Notes: generated by a model not told the origin, from the sequence alone. A DNA stretch of 64,000 nucleotides from Luzula sylvatica (GCA_946800325.1 OX326957.1:26135054-26199053); one strand, 5' to 3'; counted from the first letter of the stretch, positions 34,927-48,010 are shown. Program-made: numbers and translations.

Positions 34927-36066
34927 ATGGCTTCGTCACCGGTGGCTAGCGTCGAGCGAGAAGCAGGCGAGCCGGCAACGCTAGACGAACTGTACAACAT
35001 AAACGTAGTTCCTTCCGAACTGTACCTCAAATTTCGGAAAGAGATCGAGGGTCTTCGCGTCGGAATCAACCTTGAGGTCTCCATCTCTTTCCTTTACCCC
35101 ACACATGCAATTTCTTATTGCGATTTTTTTGTTTTTTATCCTCTCTTTCTATTTGAATAATTAGTATTTTACCCTTTTTGATTTAGTTAAAACTAGTCTG
35201 TAAATCTATTGTTAAATCAGAACAAGGCATAATTGAGCGATTATAAAGTTCAGTTTAGTTTTCATATGAAGGGGATTTCAATTGGTTAAACTTGATCATT
35301 TAGTAAAGTTCTCTTCTTTTTTCATCAATTCAGTTCTTCAATTACGAGGCAAACGAATACGAGGCCAAATTGGTATTGAAGCCCTTGAGTATCGATCGAA
35401 GGTGGAAATTCATGTACCGGCCAATCCATGGAGACGTCCAGTTACTTTCCAAAAAGATACCGATCACAAAATATCTAAACCTTCAGGTTCTTAGCTGAAT
35501 TTCATCAGTATCCCTAAAAAATCTCATAAATTCATTTTTGGAAAACTTTCAATTTGAATTTTACTTCGAAGTAGGTGGGAATAGGTCATAGCTTCCAATT
35601 GAACGCGATGGGATGGAAATGGAAACTTTCGAGTTGTTTGGGTGGAGATGGAGTTTCGCAAATCAGAAACAAAACCAAAATCAATTTAGTTCCGGGTTTT
35701 GATTTCCGAATTGGTTGGAGAGCTGAATACGTACTTCCCGAAATTCATGGGTATGTTTGTATGTTTTCGTAAAGCCATAATTTCATGCGTACCCCTCGAA
35801 AATCTCAAAATATTCTTTTTTATTATCTTTGAGGTTTTGTAGGGGTAAATATAAAATTTCTCCTTTCATAAACTTGCAAAAATATAGTTTTTACTATTTT
35901 AGAAGTAAGAAGCAAAAATTAAATTTGGAGACTAAATATATCAATATTTTTTTTTCTCTCTTTTTTAAAATTTAGGGCACTTGGAACTGGGGAGCCAGCA
36001 TTTTGTATGAACTACGGTAAGTTGAATGCATCCATCGATCGACTCGAGGCTATCGTGACGAGTTAA
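34927..36066 (+). CDS. conserved plant protein of unknown function
   Basis: Four exons, 34927-35076, 35334-35486, 35575-35750 and 35976-36066, encode 189 residues. I do not recognise the family with certainty. The N-terminal 50 residues are acidic and helical-looking. From FFNYEANEYEAKLVLKPL (about 51) onward the protein alternates hydrophobic and polar residues in likely beta strands (GIGHSFQLNAMGWKWKLSS, INLVPGFDFRIGWRAEYVLP), a pattern compatible with a beta-rich or membrane beta-strand protein. It has no signal peptide, classic helix pair or catalytic motif. Clean splicing with conserved phase and codon use argues that it is real. An outer envelope type protein of plastids is one possibility, but nothing in the sequence proves it. 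Confidence 0.75.
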
Positions 36067-36305
36067 CTTTTTTTTTTCACTTTACATTTTGATGTATAAA
36101 TTGTACTGAACTGAACTCGTGTATTTTGAAGATATATAAATCTTAGAAGTTTTTGTTTCTTTGTTTCCCTCTTTTCATTTCTTTTTTATAAAATCTTGTG
36201 TAAATTTTATTATTAATATCTTGTAGGAAATTTTATATTTGAGTAGTCTATTTCACTTCATATATAAAAAATGTCAAATTATTTCTATATATTGAAACTT
36301 GTTAA

Positions 36306-37795
36306 GGGCCCGTTTGGCAAGCGGAATTAGTAGGGTGGAATTGAATTACAAGGTGGAGGAATAAAAAGTTCTGGAATTAATAATTCCACAGTTTGTTTGG
36401 ATGTCCGAATTATAAAATGCTGGAAAGTATAATTCTTTGTTTGGTTGTTTGAAAAATTCTGGAATTTTGTTGTTGTAATATGAAATTAGTTAAAGTTGTT
36501 ATGAATGTAAAAAAAAAAAAAATTTGAAACATAATTAAATTTTCAAATACTTGTTATCGATAAACTCAAAATATAAAGTATGTTTGAAACAAAATTAACA
36601 TACGACAACTAACATACAAACTATTTTTCTAAACATAATTCATCTAAAACCTACATTCCGCGTCAGATTATGCATATCATATATAAATTCATCTAATATT
36701 TTTGTATCGAAGTAAAAGCTATGTAAATCTATAAATTATGCATATCATATATAAATTCATGTAATATAATTTTAAACATAAACTTATCCACTTACAAACT
36801 TGGCTAGTACATAATTTTAAACTTTTAAACATAAAATTTTACATCAAAACTTAACTGAACCAAACAACTTTCTCTCCAAAATATAAATTTTTTTGAGAAC
36901 ACATTACGTTGGGTTGACGCGCCTTCAAATTGAGCATTCTTTCTAGCATTACGTTGGGTTGACGCGCCTTCAAATTCCATCTATTTGAGAACACAAATAA
37001 AATTAAAACAATATGAGGGAGACAAAATCAAAACAGGATGAGGCATATATTTTAGACTCAAAAAATATAAATTTTATCAATATTAAAACAGTATTGAAAC
37101 AAAAGTTGAAAGAAAAATTGAGGGAGACATAATTTAATCTCAATTTTAGCCTTCAAATTAAAACAGCCTTCAAATTTAATCTCAAAAAATATATATTTAA
37201 TTGAATACTCAAAAAATTTAATCTCAATTTTTGGATTAACCAGTATGAGGGAGACATAATTTACCAAAATTGAACTAGCACATAACATGAATTTACAAGT
37301 GAACTAATGACAAATTAGGGATGTACTGTCACATTACAAATTAGCATGAATTTGCATACTCGTCATTTCCACAAACACATAGTGAGCAATAAAAAAAACG
37401 CTACCAAATCACAAACAGTCAAAACACGGAGAAGAGATGAGACAATTACCTCGAGAAAAAGTCATCATTTTCACAAACACATAGTGAGCAAAGAAAAAAA
37501 AACATTAACTAGTCACAAACAATGAAAACACAGAGAAGAATTGAGGCATTTACCTTGAGAAAAAAAATCGGCATTTCCACAAACATATAGTGTGCAAGGA
37601 AAAAATAACACTACCTAGCCACAAACAATCAAACACATAAAAGAGATGATGCATTTACCTTGAAAAAGAGATCGTTTTCAGTCAAACACACAGAAAAGAG
37701 AGAAGGAAGAGGAGATTTTTTTGAGGTTTTTAATAGTAGAGAAATGATGCCCCAATCTTCATTTGTGCCTACTTTTCTTTTTTGCCTCCACCAGA

Positions 37796-37834
<39 letters not shown>

Positions 37835-38076
37835 TAAAGAACTTTTTTGTGAGAGGAGTAGCGAGGAGAAGATAAGACCCAAATTTGGCGCCACAAAGTT
37901 TTCCCGAACTTTGGCGCTCTAGAAATTTGGGGAGCCAAATTTTGCAGGCAAATATAAGGGTGAAACTTACCCGCATTTGTAAATTCCAATTCCTAATGCC
38001 AACCAAACACAGAATTTTGATTTGATGGAATTCATAATTCTAATTCCACTCATAATTCTTGTCTCCAAACAGGCCC
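36306..38076. mobile_element. PIF/Harbinger-like non-autonomous element
   Basis: The ends GGGCCCGTTTGG and CCAAACAGGCCC are a terminal inverted repeat flanked by the trinucleotide TAA on both sides (36303-36305 and 38077-38079). TWA/TAA duplication and GGGCC-GTTTGG ends fit PIF/Harbinger (Tourist-like) elements. The 1771-bp interior has no transposase. It contains a direct repeat of TTACGTTGGGTTGACGCGCC (near 36905 and 36949), three tandem units of about 100 bp (37361-37670) and a GA microsatellite (37801-37829). Confidence 0.85.
37361..37670. repeat. about 100-bp tandem repeat, three copies
   Basis: Each unit carries CATTT(T/C)CACAAACA(C/T)ATAGTG(A/T)GCAA, then TCACAAACA, then GAGAAGA, then A(A/C)TTACCT(C/T)GA, in the same order. 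The units begin near 37361, 37463 and 37568. They lie inside the Harbinger-like element. Confidence 0.75.
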
Positions 38077-38319
38077 TAAGAGAAAATTATTTCTAGATAT
38101 TGAGACTTGTTAGAGTACCTTCAACAAATGCATAAAAAATATAAATTCCATGAAAATCACCACGTCTTCAAAAATTCGCAAGCAAAATTCCTTTTCACTA
38201 ACATTCAACTAATTCTCCAAAGCACATGCAAAATCTAAATCTCATCAAACAAACATGCACTAGTTTTAAAAATCTTCAAATTAATTCTTATTCAGCATTG
38301 TTCATGAATTTATATCCAC

Positions 38320-39698
38320 TCAATTGCTCTTGCGATCTCTATTGTAATCTTCGATAAGTCTCTCCACGTCTTTCCACAACAGACCCTCCACGAGCACTCC
38401 CTCTTTCGTAAACCTGCAATTTTAAACCTTTTTATTATCAAACCTCAAAATATCACAAATACCCCTCCAAAACATCAAAATATCGTACCACTTGGTTACG
38501 GATCTGGTGAGGTTGACTGGAGGTTTGGCAGATACGGATTTGGGATCCGCACTGGAGATGGTGAGAGTGTACTTGTCAGAAAACCTAGGTAGCTTCGACG
38601 ATACCACAAGACCGGTACTACTGAACGAACCCTGTTTATTATTTAATTCGAGATTAAAAAAAATAATTGATTAAATTTCTGGATTGGAAATGGAGAAGAA
38701 ACTTACAACTGGAGGGTAGGTGAAAAGGATGGCGTTCTTCTCCTTGGTGTAGGTTAGGAAATGTAACAGAGCATTAAATGCTATGTATGTGATCTCTAAA
38801 ATGGTTAAGAAGTAAAATTGAACGAATTTTTTTGGAAATGAAGATTATAAGAGGAAAAAGGATATGAAATGATGCATCCGATGAGAAATTCCCGGTTTTC
38901 TGGAAACTTCTTGGGGTAAAATTGAGCGAGTAATGCTATTCCGATTACTATAGACCCGATAAAAAGCTTCATGTTGCTTAATTTAACATTCTCTTTGTAT
39001 CCCTTGCTCTTCACAATCTGTGCATCACAAAAATTTAGAAACCAAAATTAAAAATTAAGCAAGAAAAATATGGATTGATATATCTTAGTCTGATTTATAT
39101 CCAAGTAGGAATTTTGAATATGTTGAGTTATTGCTCTAAACAATTTGATATATTTTGAGAATACAAACATAAATATCCCAAAACCTATGGTCAGATTTGA
39201 AAAACTAAAGATCTCACCTTTACCCTAAACCCAAATGGAAACCTAATTTACCCCCAAAACCTATTTTACTTCAATTTGTCATGAACAAAGAGCTAGGAGA
39301 TACATTTTGTAAAAGAACAAAGATCTCTTCATCATTTAAAAAGTAAACAATTCAATTAAACTTTAATGCAGAGAAGGCAAATCAAATGAAAAACAACTAG
39401 CACTAAAATTCACGGAACAATTTAATGAATTTCTGTACAATCTACTGTCTGTGATGTACAGATCTATTTACCAATTAATCAGAAGGAACTGTTTATGGAG
39501 CAAAAAAACAAAGAATCTACTTAGTTTTTCTTCCTTTTACAGATCTATACCAAAATAAAAGAATAAGTCGATTAAAATCAGGGATCGAGAGAGAAAGATT
39601 ACCTCAGTGATGGATTCATCGAGAAGATGCTTGATAGAATGGGGATCGAGAAGATTGGCCTTCTTAGGGTTACTCTTCGATTCGCCATCGCTCGCCAT
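38320..39698 (-). CDS. SPCS2: signal peptidase complex subunit 2 (SPC25 homologue)
   Basis: Five minus-strand exons, 39698-39603, 39017-38866, 38788-38707, 38631-38489 and 38413-38320, encode 188 residues. The subunit is part of the ER signal peptidase and links it to the translocon. Family marks are KANLLDPHSIKHLLDE, GYKENVKLSN, two close transmembrane helices (about 49-66 and 76-96) with NREFLIGC between them, TKEKNAILFTYPP, GLVVSSKLPRFSDKYTL and VTKWFTKEGVLVEGLLWKDVE. Both termini should be cytosolic, as in the family. Intron 2 (38865-38789) starts ATATCCTT, ends AC and has TTCTTAAC about 15 bases before the end: a U12-type AT-AC intron. With it the frame is exact; a GT-AG pair cannot be found there. 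The other introns are GT-AG. Confidence 0.94.
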
Positions 39699-39842
39699 TT
39701 TCAATCGGGTGTTTTTGCTCTTTCGATATACTCTTTTCCTTCTTTTGATCTTGTTGGGTCCAGTCGTTTCACTTGGCGAGTCGATTTGATTCGGCCGGGT
39801 CTGGTAGTTGTTTGGTTCGGGTATTTGGATCATTGCGGATAG

Positions 39843-40300
39843 AGCTGGCAAAATCCGACCCGACCCGAAAACATTGAAAAGTCAACGACCCGAACCCGAA
39901 CCCGAAACCGAATGACCCGAATCCGAATGACCCGAAATCGAAATCGACCCGAAACCGAATGACCCGAACCCGAAATCTATCCGAAACCGAATGACCCGAA
40001 ACCCGAACGACCCGAAATCCGAACTAACCCGAAACCCGAATGACCCGAAACTCACGACCCGAATGATTCGAAATTCACGACCCGAATTAGAACAGGCAAA
40101 GAGGACCCGAACCCGAAAGACCGACCCGAGTAACCTGAAGCCCGACCCGACCTGACTTAAAATAATTTTAAAAATCAAACAACCCGACTCGGACCGACCC
40201 GGGATCAAGTAACCCGAACCCGAAATTAGATATTTAAATATTTTAGACGTTACCCGAAATTGATCCGATCCGAAACCGAGTAACCCGAGACCCGAATAAA
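39843..40300. repeat. ACCCGAA heptamer-type array
   Basis: About 450 bp of interrupted ACCCGAA, AACCCGAA and GACCCGAAAC units upstream of SPCS2. The strand-complement version (TTCGGGT, TTTTCGGATAAAC) recurs at 40915-41100, so the two blocks may be the subterminal regions of one DNA element of about 1.27 kb. The left block begins GAGCTGGCAAAATCCGACCC; a matching right end was not found. Confidence 0.75.
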
Positions 40301-41603
40301 ATCCGAATTTAATGGTTGATTAAATTTTTATTATTTAAAATTTTGGTCAGTATAATAGTTTCATTTTCACTTTTTAGTCTTATCTCTGTGCTTAAAGACC
40401 AATAATTTTACAAGTATTCTGATCTCTTGAACTGATAAGCCATGAATCACAAACCCTTATGTATCTGAAACAAAATTAACAAGCCAGTCAAATTGTGACA
40501 CCATATCTTATTTGCTTGTTTTTAAAAATGAAGAAAATGATTGATTCAAATTCACCAATTAGTAACCAAAATGAATTCATTCACTAAACGTGCCCCACAT
40601 TTTGCAGTGATTGCATACAAATCAACATTAATTAAAAAAAAACATGCACTTTAATGTTTTAGAAATATGAGTTCATGGTTGAATTTGACTTCAGTTTCAA
40701 AACAAAGTCGAAATCCAAAATTGGAGACACCAGAAAATTGGAAAATATACAATAACTTTTTCTAAACAAGATTACACTGGAGCTCTTTAATTAAAAGAAA
40801 AACAAACATAAACTAAAAATCAAATACATGATTGATTCAATAAAAACACCCAAGACATAAACCAAAAACAATGTGGCACAATTGCAATGATATTAGCTCA
40901 ATCCTCCATTTGTTTTGTTCGGGTTGTTTTCGGATAAACAATCGGGTCATAATCGGATGAGTATTTTCAGGTTCGGGTTGTTTTCGGATAAACTTAAGTC
41001 GGATCGGGTCGGGTTGTGTTCGGGTTTTATTTTGACCGGGTTTTTTCGGGTTAAAATATGTGTCCGGGTCAGATTTTTTGGGTTCGGGTTATATCGAGTT
41101 TGAATTGATTTAAGTTTCTGACGAAAATACAGTTGAATTTTTTTTTAGAAAAAAAAAGAACTAATTTTTTTAATACAACAATAATGAATAGAACATCATT
41201 TTTTTGAAGAAATAATAATTTTTCCGTGAAATATGAAACATTAGCTTGTCATGATTCGTAACCTATATCCGTGCAATGCAACACATCTCATAACTTTTTA
41301 CTTCACGTAAATAATTCAATTATTATTTAAAAATTTATGACAAAATTTATAAATAAATATTCAATCAAACTAATATAAAATTCAACAAAAAAAAATAAAA
41401 AAAAATTAGAACTAAATAAATAATAAATAATATTCAATGTGACTCACATAAATGGAATTGAATCCATGTCCTTGATGGAGCTATGCTCGTTTCATTAATT
41501 CAATGAGAAATATTTAATTTGAACTAAACTAATATTTCCCCTTTTCAGTTCTAACTTCTAAGTTCTTTCTAACCCACTATCACGGTCTCATGTCTTCTCA
41601 TCT
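40301..41603. repeat. spacer including the inverted TTCGGGT block (40915-41100)
   Basis: 40301-40900 is AT-rich with no gene. 40915-41100 has two direct copies of TTCGGGTTGTTTTCGGATAA and further CGGGTT units. 41110-41600 shows nothing assignable. Confidence 0.5.
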
Positions 41604-42099
41604 TGTTGAATTCGGACAGAGTCGTAATGTTTTGAAGTCATTTGGTTTTCTCAAATATCCAAAATATATAATTCGCATTTTTAAACATACCTCATCAATA
41701 TAAAATTTCAATATATTAAAGAAAGCAAATAGTATCTTAGTTATGTATACACCCAATGAAATAAAATAATATCATCATATATATAGAAAAATAAAAATAA
41801 AATAAAAAAATATGTTAGTAGTCATGTGAACGTTGTGATTGCTTTTCTATTATTTATTGTCACGTAATTGGTGATGCCAACCAAGGCACCAACTAAAGCT
41901 TTCATTGGTACTAATATTATTCGATTGAAACAGAATCATATTCGTGAAATATTTGTATTCGAATAATAATTTGTATTTGAATAAATATTTATTGTCACGT
42001 AGTTCGTATTTGAAGAAATATTTGTATTCGTGAAAGATTTGATATTCTCTATATAAACATATACAAACATGAAAACCTACACATCGGAACTCATTCACA
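41604..42099 (+). repeat. copia-like LTR followed by a primer-binding-site-like motif
   Basis: The sequence begins TGTTGAATTC, contains CTATATAAAC near 42049, and ends CATTCACA directly before TGGTATCAAAG (42100-42110), which resembles the initiator-tRNA-Met primer site of copia elements. No gag or pol frame follows; a second TATA-like copy follows within 60 bp, so the interior is rearranged. The first about 400 bp recur inverted at 44281-44678. Confidence 0.6.
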
Positions 42100-42211
42100 T
42101 GGTATCAAAGAATATCATATTCTCTATATAAACATATTTTTTGTATCATTTGTAAAAGCACAAACAATTCAATCTATTAATAAATATTTCTCTCTCTCGC
42201 TCTCGAGATCT

Positions 42212-42251
<40 letters not shown>

Positions 42252-43694
42252 CTGGTGTTGTTTATCGTCTATTTATAACGAACTATTTATAACAAACAGA
42301 TAATTCATTTTGGAAAAAATTAATGATCATACTAGGAAAATGAAAACTCAAGTGCATAAAAATTAAAAATTAAATAAGCAAAAGTTGACAGAATAATTTA
42401 ATTATAGTAGAATTAAAATTTTTGTGACAAAACGAAGAGATTGCAAATTGGGTGACTAACATTAACAAATGTCAAAATCAATTATATTAAAAACATACAA
42501 AAATTGTAATGACTACATAATTGACATATGATTTTGTTTAATTATTGGGTCTAAATATGTTCAAGTGAGATTATTTGTATATTGTGTCTAAATATGTTCA
42601 AGTGAGATTTTTGTTTTCAAATTTTAGTTCAATACTATTAAATTGTCCAAATTAGTCACACATCTCTGATTTTTTTAATACAATTTGAAAAAATGATCTA
42701 ACCAAAACAATATTGGGTCTAAATAGATTTCGAATCATTCGATTTTCCAAAAATTTAGTTTTCGGATAATTTCTGATTTATTTTATTGATTCCGAGATAT
42801 TTTAGCAATATTATATTGATTTTTAACAACAATATTTTTAATTTTCGGATCAATCGGAGGAAACCGATGTCGCCGTCAAATCGTTGACGGCTTGAAGGTC
42901 TACGGCGCTGTTCAAGATCTGTCACCTTGGCACTACCGCCCTAGCTTTGCTGCCTTGGTGACTTTGCCGTTCAACAAATCTGTCCCTGACGCCGTTCTAG
43001 CCTCGAGTCCTGCCGTCTTCATCAGCAAGTCAATGTAAGATAAAGTGCGGAAGAAGGTGAAAAGGGAGAGGGTTTCGGGGAGGAGGCGGGTCAGACTGGG
43101 GCACCAAGTTCATGTTTGTTATTTACATTATTTTGTATACTCATTTGAGGTTTGGGAGATTCTGAAAATTCAATTGCAAAATTCATGTTTGTTATTTAGT
43201 ATGTGATCATAAATTTTGTATATAACTAGAGCACAGTGAATGATTTTGAGGAATAATATGATAAAGATATGTACATATTTTTTTTCGATTTATCTATTTT
43301 AAATCGAATTCGCTGAATTTTGAACCCATAATATTTTTGACAATTGAATGAGTATTTAACAGTTTGAACTAACGAGTTCTGACGAGATATGTGCATATTC
43401 TCAATTGGTTTATTTTTATACAATTTTGAATGGGTGTCACAAAATAATTTCTCCATTAAGATTAACATACACATGACACGTATATTTGTTATCCTTGAAT
43501 ATAAAAATATATGTTAACTAGAGAATTGAGAATGTTGTAGTTAAATTTGATGTAAAAATATAATTTCTCATAAATATATATGGGATACATATTTGTTATT
43601 TCGCTATGCCAGTATTAATTTATATGTTTTTTAACACGTTATTAACACATGACATATAACTAAGAAATTAATTAAAATATGCAAATGCAATAAT

Positions 43695-43776
<82 letters not shown>

Positions 43777-44280
43777 TAATTAATATAATAATACATTAAT
43801 TATGCATCAATTGTTAATTATATATGGGTGATAGTAGGGCCCCATAAATGGCCCTTGTTATTTACAGGCTTGGATTTTGTACAAGGTCCAAGTCTAAATA
43901 TTATTTTTCTTTGAGTAAGGGCTCGGATATGATTCTGACATTATCTAATTATATTATTTATTAAAAGAATATTTATTGAAGAAAAAAAATTTAATCCTAA
44001 ATATTAATTTATAAAATTTTAAATATTATTGGTACATAAAAAAAAATTACAACGTCGACCATTTGATATAATAAAAATAAATTCTTCTTCGAGATATTCG
44101 TTGATAAAAAAGAATATATACAAAATCACAAAGAAAAAAATATATAATGATAAATATCCGAATAATACAAGTAATCAATCTGATATCTATATTCGGATAT
44201 CGGAATGCATATTCGTATATGTATTTGTATTTGTATTATTTGCTGAATAATATTCATATCTCAAAAGATTATCAGTGCAA
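42100..44280. other. interior between inverted LTRs, with a GC-rich island and long TA microsatellite
   Basis: CT/GA palindromic microsatellite at 42192-42248. A GC-rich island at 42850-43110 has one open frame of about 60 codons ending in TAA near 43038 (includes LVTLPFNKSVPDAVLASS) and may be a captured coding fragment; I cannot identify it. A TA repeat of 78 bases fills 43697-43774. The remainder is AT-rich. Confidence 0.5.
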
Positions 44281-44678
44281 TATTTATTCAAATACAAATT
44301 ATTATTCGAATACAAATATTTTACGAATACGATTATGTTTCAATCGAATAATTTTAGTACCATTGACAGCTTTAGTTGATGCCTTGGTGGCCATTACCAA
44401 TTACGTGACTAAATAATAGAAAAGCAATCACAACATTCACATGACTAACATGCTTTGGATTTCATTTTTATTTTTCTCTCTCTCTCTCTATATATATATA
44501 TAGGATGATATTATTTTATTTCATTTGGTGCATACATAACTAAGATACTATTTGCTTTCTTGATTAGTATCTTGAAATTATATATTGATCGGTATGTTTA
44601 GAAAAGCAAATCATATATTTTGGATATTTGAGAAAACCAAATGATTTCAAAACATTATGACTCTGTCAGGATTCGACA
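44281..44678 (-). repeat. inverted partial copia-like LTR
   Basis: On the minus strand it starts TGTCGAATCCTGACAGAGTC, matching the left LTR at 41604 with mismatches, and continues through TTGTGATTGCTTTTCTATTA and AAATATTTGTATTCGAATA. It stops before the TATA region, so it is a 5'-only fragment. Confidence 0.65.
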
Positions 44679-47126
44679 GGATATATTTATATATTGTATA
44701 CAATTTAAATGGAATTGGAGGACCCGTAACTAAAATATCGTTGACTCTGAATTTATTAAACCAATTCCAATAATTTATACTATAGTATTAACATTCTCGT
44801 TTGAGAAGTTGATATCTGTTCATTTTTTTAATTTTTTGTTTATTGTTAGTGTTGGCAAATAGCAAGATTTAGTGTTCTAAACTTTTTGTAGTCAATCATG
44901 TAACGAGTTACAATAATGCCAAATAAACAATAACATTACATGTGTCTTTCTTATTTTATGTTTTATCATGGTTATTGTTAATCGTGTAACGAATCACAAT
45001 AATGAGCAAGATTTAATATTGCATAATATTTTTAGCCAATCGTGTAATAAGACACAATAATGGACAAATAAATGAATGTACTAAAAATATCTAAATAAAT
45101 CCATATTAATACTATTTTAATATCTAAATAAATTCATATTACTACTATTTTAATATCTAAATAAATTCATATTAATACTTATTTTAATATATAAATATAT
45201 TGACAGTATATTTTAATATAATATTAATATATAAGAAATCAATAATACTACTTATTTTAATATATATAAATAAATTCATAATATAATGTTTACGCAATTC
45301 TAGAAAGGTATATATGTTCCCATGAAAGGGAAAATGAGAAAAAACATAAATTTCTATTTTATTGTAAAAAAATTAAATAATATTTTTCATTTTCAAATAT
45401 TTACACATAAATTAAGAAGATAGCTCTATTTGAAAAAAAAATATTTATTCTTATGCTTGAAATTATAGTGTATATATAATATTTTTAGTTATAATAAATA
45501 ATAATAACATATGTATAATATAATAAGTCATGTATATCATTATAAAATTTAGAAAAAAATATGAACCAAAATAACTTTGTAATCTCACAAATCACAACTC
45601 TCAAATAGAATCTATCACCTATAAAATTTAAAATACATATCATGATCATTCATGTTTCCATAACAAAAAAGAAGATAATTCTTTTTTTTTTTAGTTTTTT
45701 AAAATACAAACTATGAAAGAAAGTAATATTTTCGCATCGTACATTTTTTATTTTGTGTTTTCCGAAACAGAACGAGAGTACCTCCTATTAATTCTTAAAA
45801 ATTTCTGAATCCACCACGAACTAATCCAATTTCTACTCTCTATTTTAAAAACATTTTCTTAAATTTTCTGTGATATTTTATTTGTAGCGGGTCATGTAGC
45901 GGGTCAGGTTCTTTGGTCTCCCACAGGCCACAATACGGTTTCACGTAGAGATGAAGTATCATCTTATAAAGAGTCTTATGAAACAAAAATCTCAACATGT
46001 CGGATTAAATTCCTTATTTTCAAAACCGAAAAAGCAACAAAAATTAAAGCCAACCCATACAAATTTCGGGAAATTTTTAATTGTCCCCAGATTTTTCCAA
46101 GAACCCCTCTGTACACTAAATTCTTTTAATTGTCCCCAGATTTCTCCAAGAAACCCTCTATATACTAATGAACACCTTTAAATATGTAAATTTCTTTTTG
46201 AAATAATATTTTTTTTGTTCAAAAAATTTATAATGGGTATTCTTCGGAATATATCACACATCTAAACAAATAAATAATTCGAAAAAATATATTGCAAATA
46301 TGTATCATATATTTCTAGAAAGTGTCCAACCCATCTACAAAAATTATATTTCGCAAAGTGTAATCTTAAACATGTATTCTAATTCAGATATATATCACGT
46401 ACTTGAAAAAAAACGTAACAAGTAATTGAAATAGTTATATGATACATATAAAAAAAATGTTTTGTGCTTCGAAAATGTACGAACCAACCATGTTTTGTAC
46501 TTCGAAATTGGTATAACATAGATATAAAAAAGTACATATTGATATAAAAATATACGCATAACTAAAAAAATATATATTGCAACTAAAAAAAAATATGACA
46601 AATTTGTAAAGGTGTCAGTCACATTTAAAATGATTAGGTACATCTCAAAAAATACATTTTCATAAACTATAAACCAAACATGTATTATATCCCAAAAATA
46701 TCAAAAATATATATTGCACATATAAAATGATATAACACACTACAAAAAATGCATATAATAAATTTAAAACATATTTCATAACATTAACGAAAAATATAAT
46801 GTACTTCAAAATTTTATATATTATAGTTGAAACAAATAATATTTAAGGAAAAATGAATATGCAAGAGGGACATGCAGCAAAATTTGGTAACGATATAAAT
46901 TATTTATGTAAATAATATATAAAAACATAAAAGTACCCCAGAGCAGAGCGAGGATACCATCTAGTTTCAATAATTTATATGATAGTTTGTTCGTAAATTA
47001 TTTTGATTAGATAAGTGTCACACTAATACATACATGACCCCCGTTTAAAAGAAGGGAATTAAATACATTTTTTCCTTTTTTTGCTTCTCTTTTTATGTAC
47101 CCTACTTTTTCTTCATTTTTTTTTGT
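44679..47126. repeat. AT-rich spacer with two short tandem arrays
   Basis: Three spaced copies of a motif like GTCAATCGTGTAACGAGTCACAATAATG occur near 44902, 44976 and 45032. From 45088 to 45195 a unit of 33-34 bp (CTAAATAAATTCATATTAATACTATTTTAATAT with variation) is repeated three times. 45200-47126 is AT-rich; no gene is supportable. Confidence 0.6.
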
Positions 47127-48010
47127 ATATAATAGCAATAACCCGCATAATAATTGCGTGGGACTTCGTACCCTTTTTTTTTACATGTTTATTTATAATT
47201 TGTTTAAATAGAATTTGTGTGTGTACGTTTAAATTCAATTATATATTCATGATATGTTTGCACATATATTAATGTCAATAAATGCATTATAATTAATAAA
47301 GATTCGTGAAACTTGTCTATTATGAATATGCATTATAATTAATAAGGGTTCACGGAATTCATACATCATTATAAATCCACACGAAATAAATAAAATATCA
47401 CATGTTATAATTCAAACAAAATTAATGTTTCAAAACAAATAAAAGAAAACCAGGAATAATACACATAAAATCGAAATATATATTTAAAATATCATCCATT
47501 AACATAAAAAATTTCATTTTTTAAAGAAAAAACACAATTGTAAATTATATCATAAGATATTAACAATTGAGCCATAGTTTCGTACGGAGATTATATATGG
47601 AGCCCTAATGACACAAAAATAACATCCTTGACGAGGCGGCAAGAGAAAATTAAGTAGGTTGATTAGTATTATTAATTATCTCATTTAACGATTTAATTGA
47701 CCGTTTAATTTAATTAACATGTCAATTAACATTTATTAATATTAATATATTATAAATTATTGATATGTTAATTAAACGTGTCAATGAACATTTGATTGAG
47801 TCAATTAGAAATGTTAATCAATTTACTTTGTCATCTCATCAAGAATATGATGATGAGTTCCGGGACAAATTATATTTTTCTTCTATACCATACATAGGTA
47901 TAATTTTGGTTGCGAAAGAAACAAAACTATACAATTTTTTTTTTTTTTGACACGTGTCAATTTTATGTGATACATTCAACATTATAACTATTGAATGATT
48001 TAAGTTCCTC
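47127..48010. repeat. dispersed repeat, copy 2 (Helitron-like end)
   Basis: This 0.9-kb unit aligns along its length with 57713-58520. Shared landmarks are ATAATTGCGTGGGACTTCGTACCC at the left, TTTAAATAGAATTTG, ATGCATTATAATTAATAA, GTTTCGTACGGAGATTATAT, the foldback core TTTAATTGACCGTTTAATT, and GACACGTGTCA near the right. The left end read on the minus strand is a hairpin CCCACGCAATTATTATGCGGG followed by TTATTGCTAT, close to a Helitron 3' end. Confidence 0.65.

Noticed and set aside
37629..38006. 125-codon minus-strand frame
   Set aside because: It runs through the GA microsatellite and the end of the Harbinger-like element.
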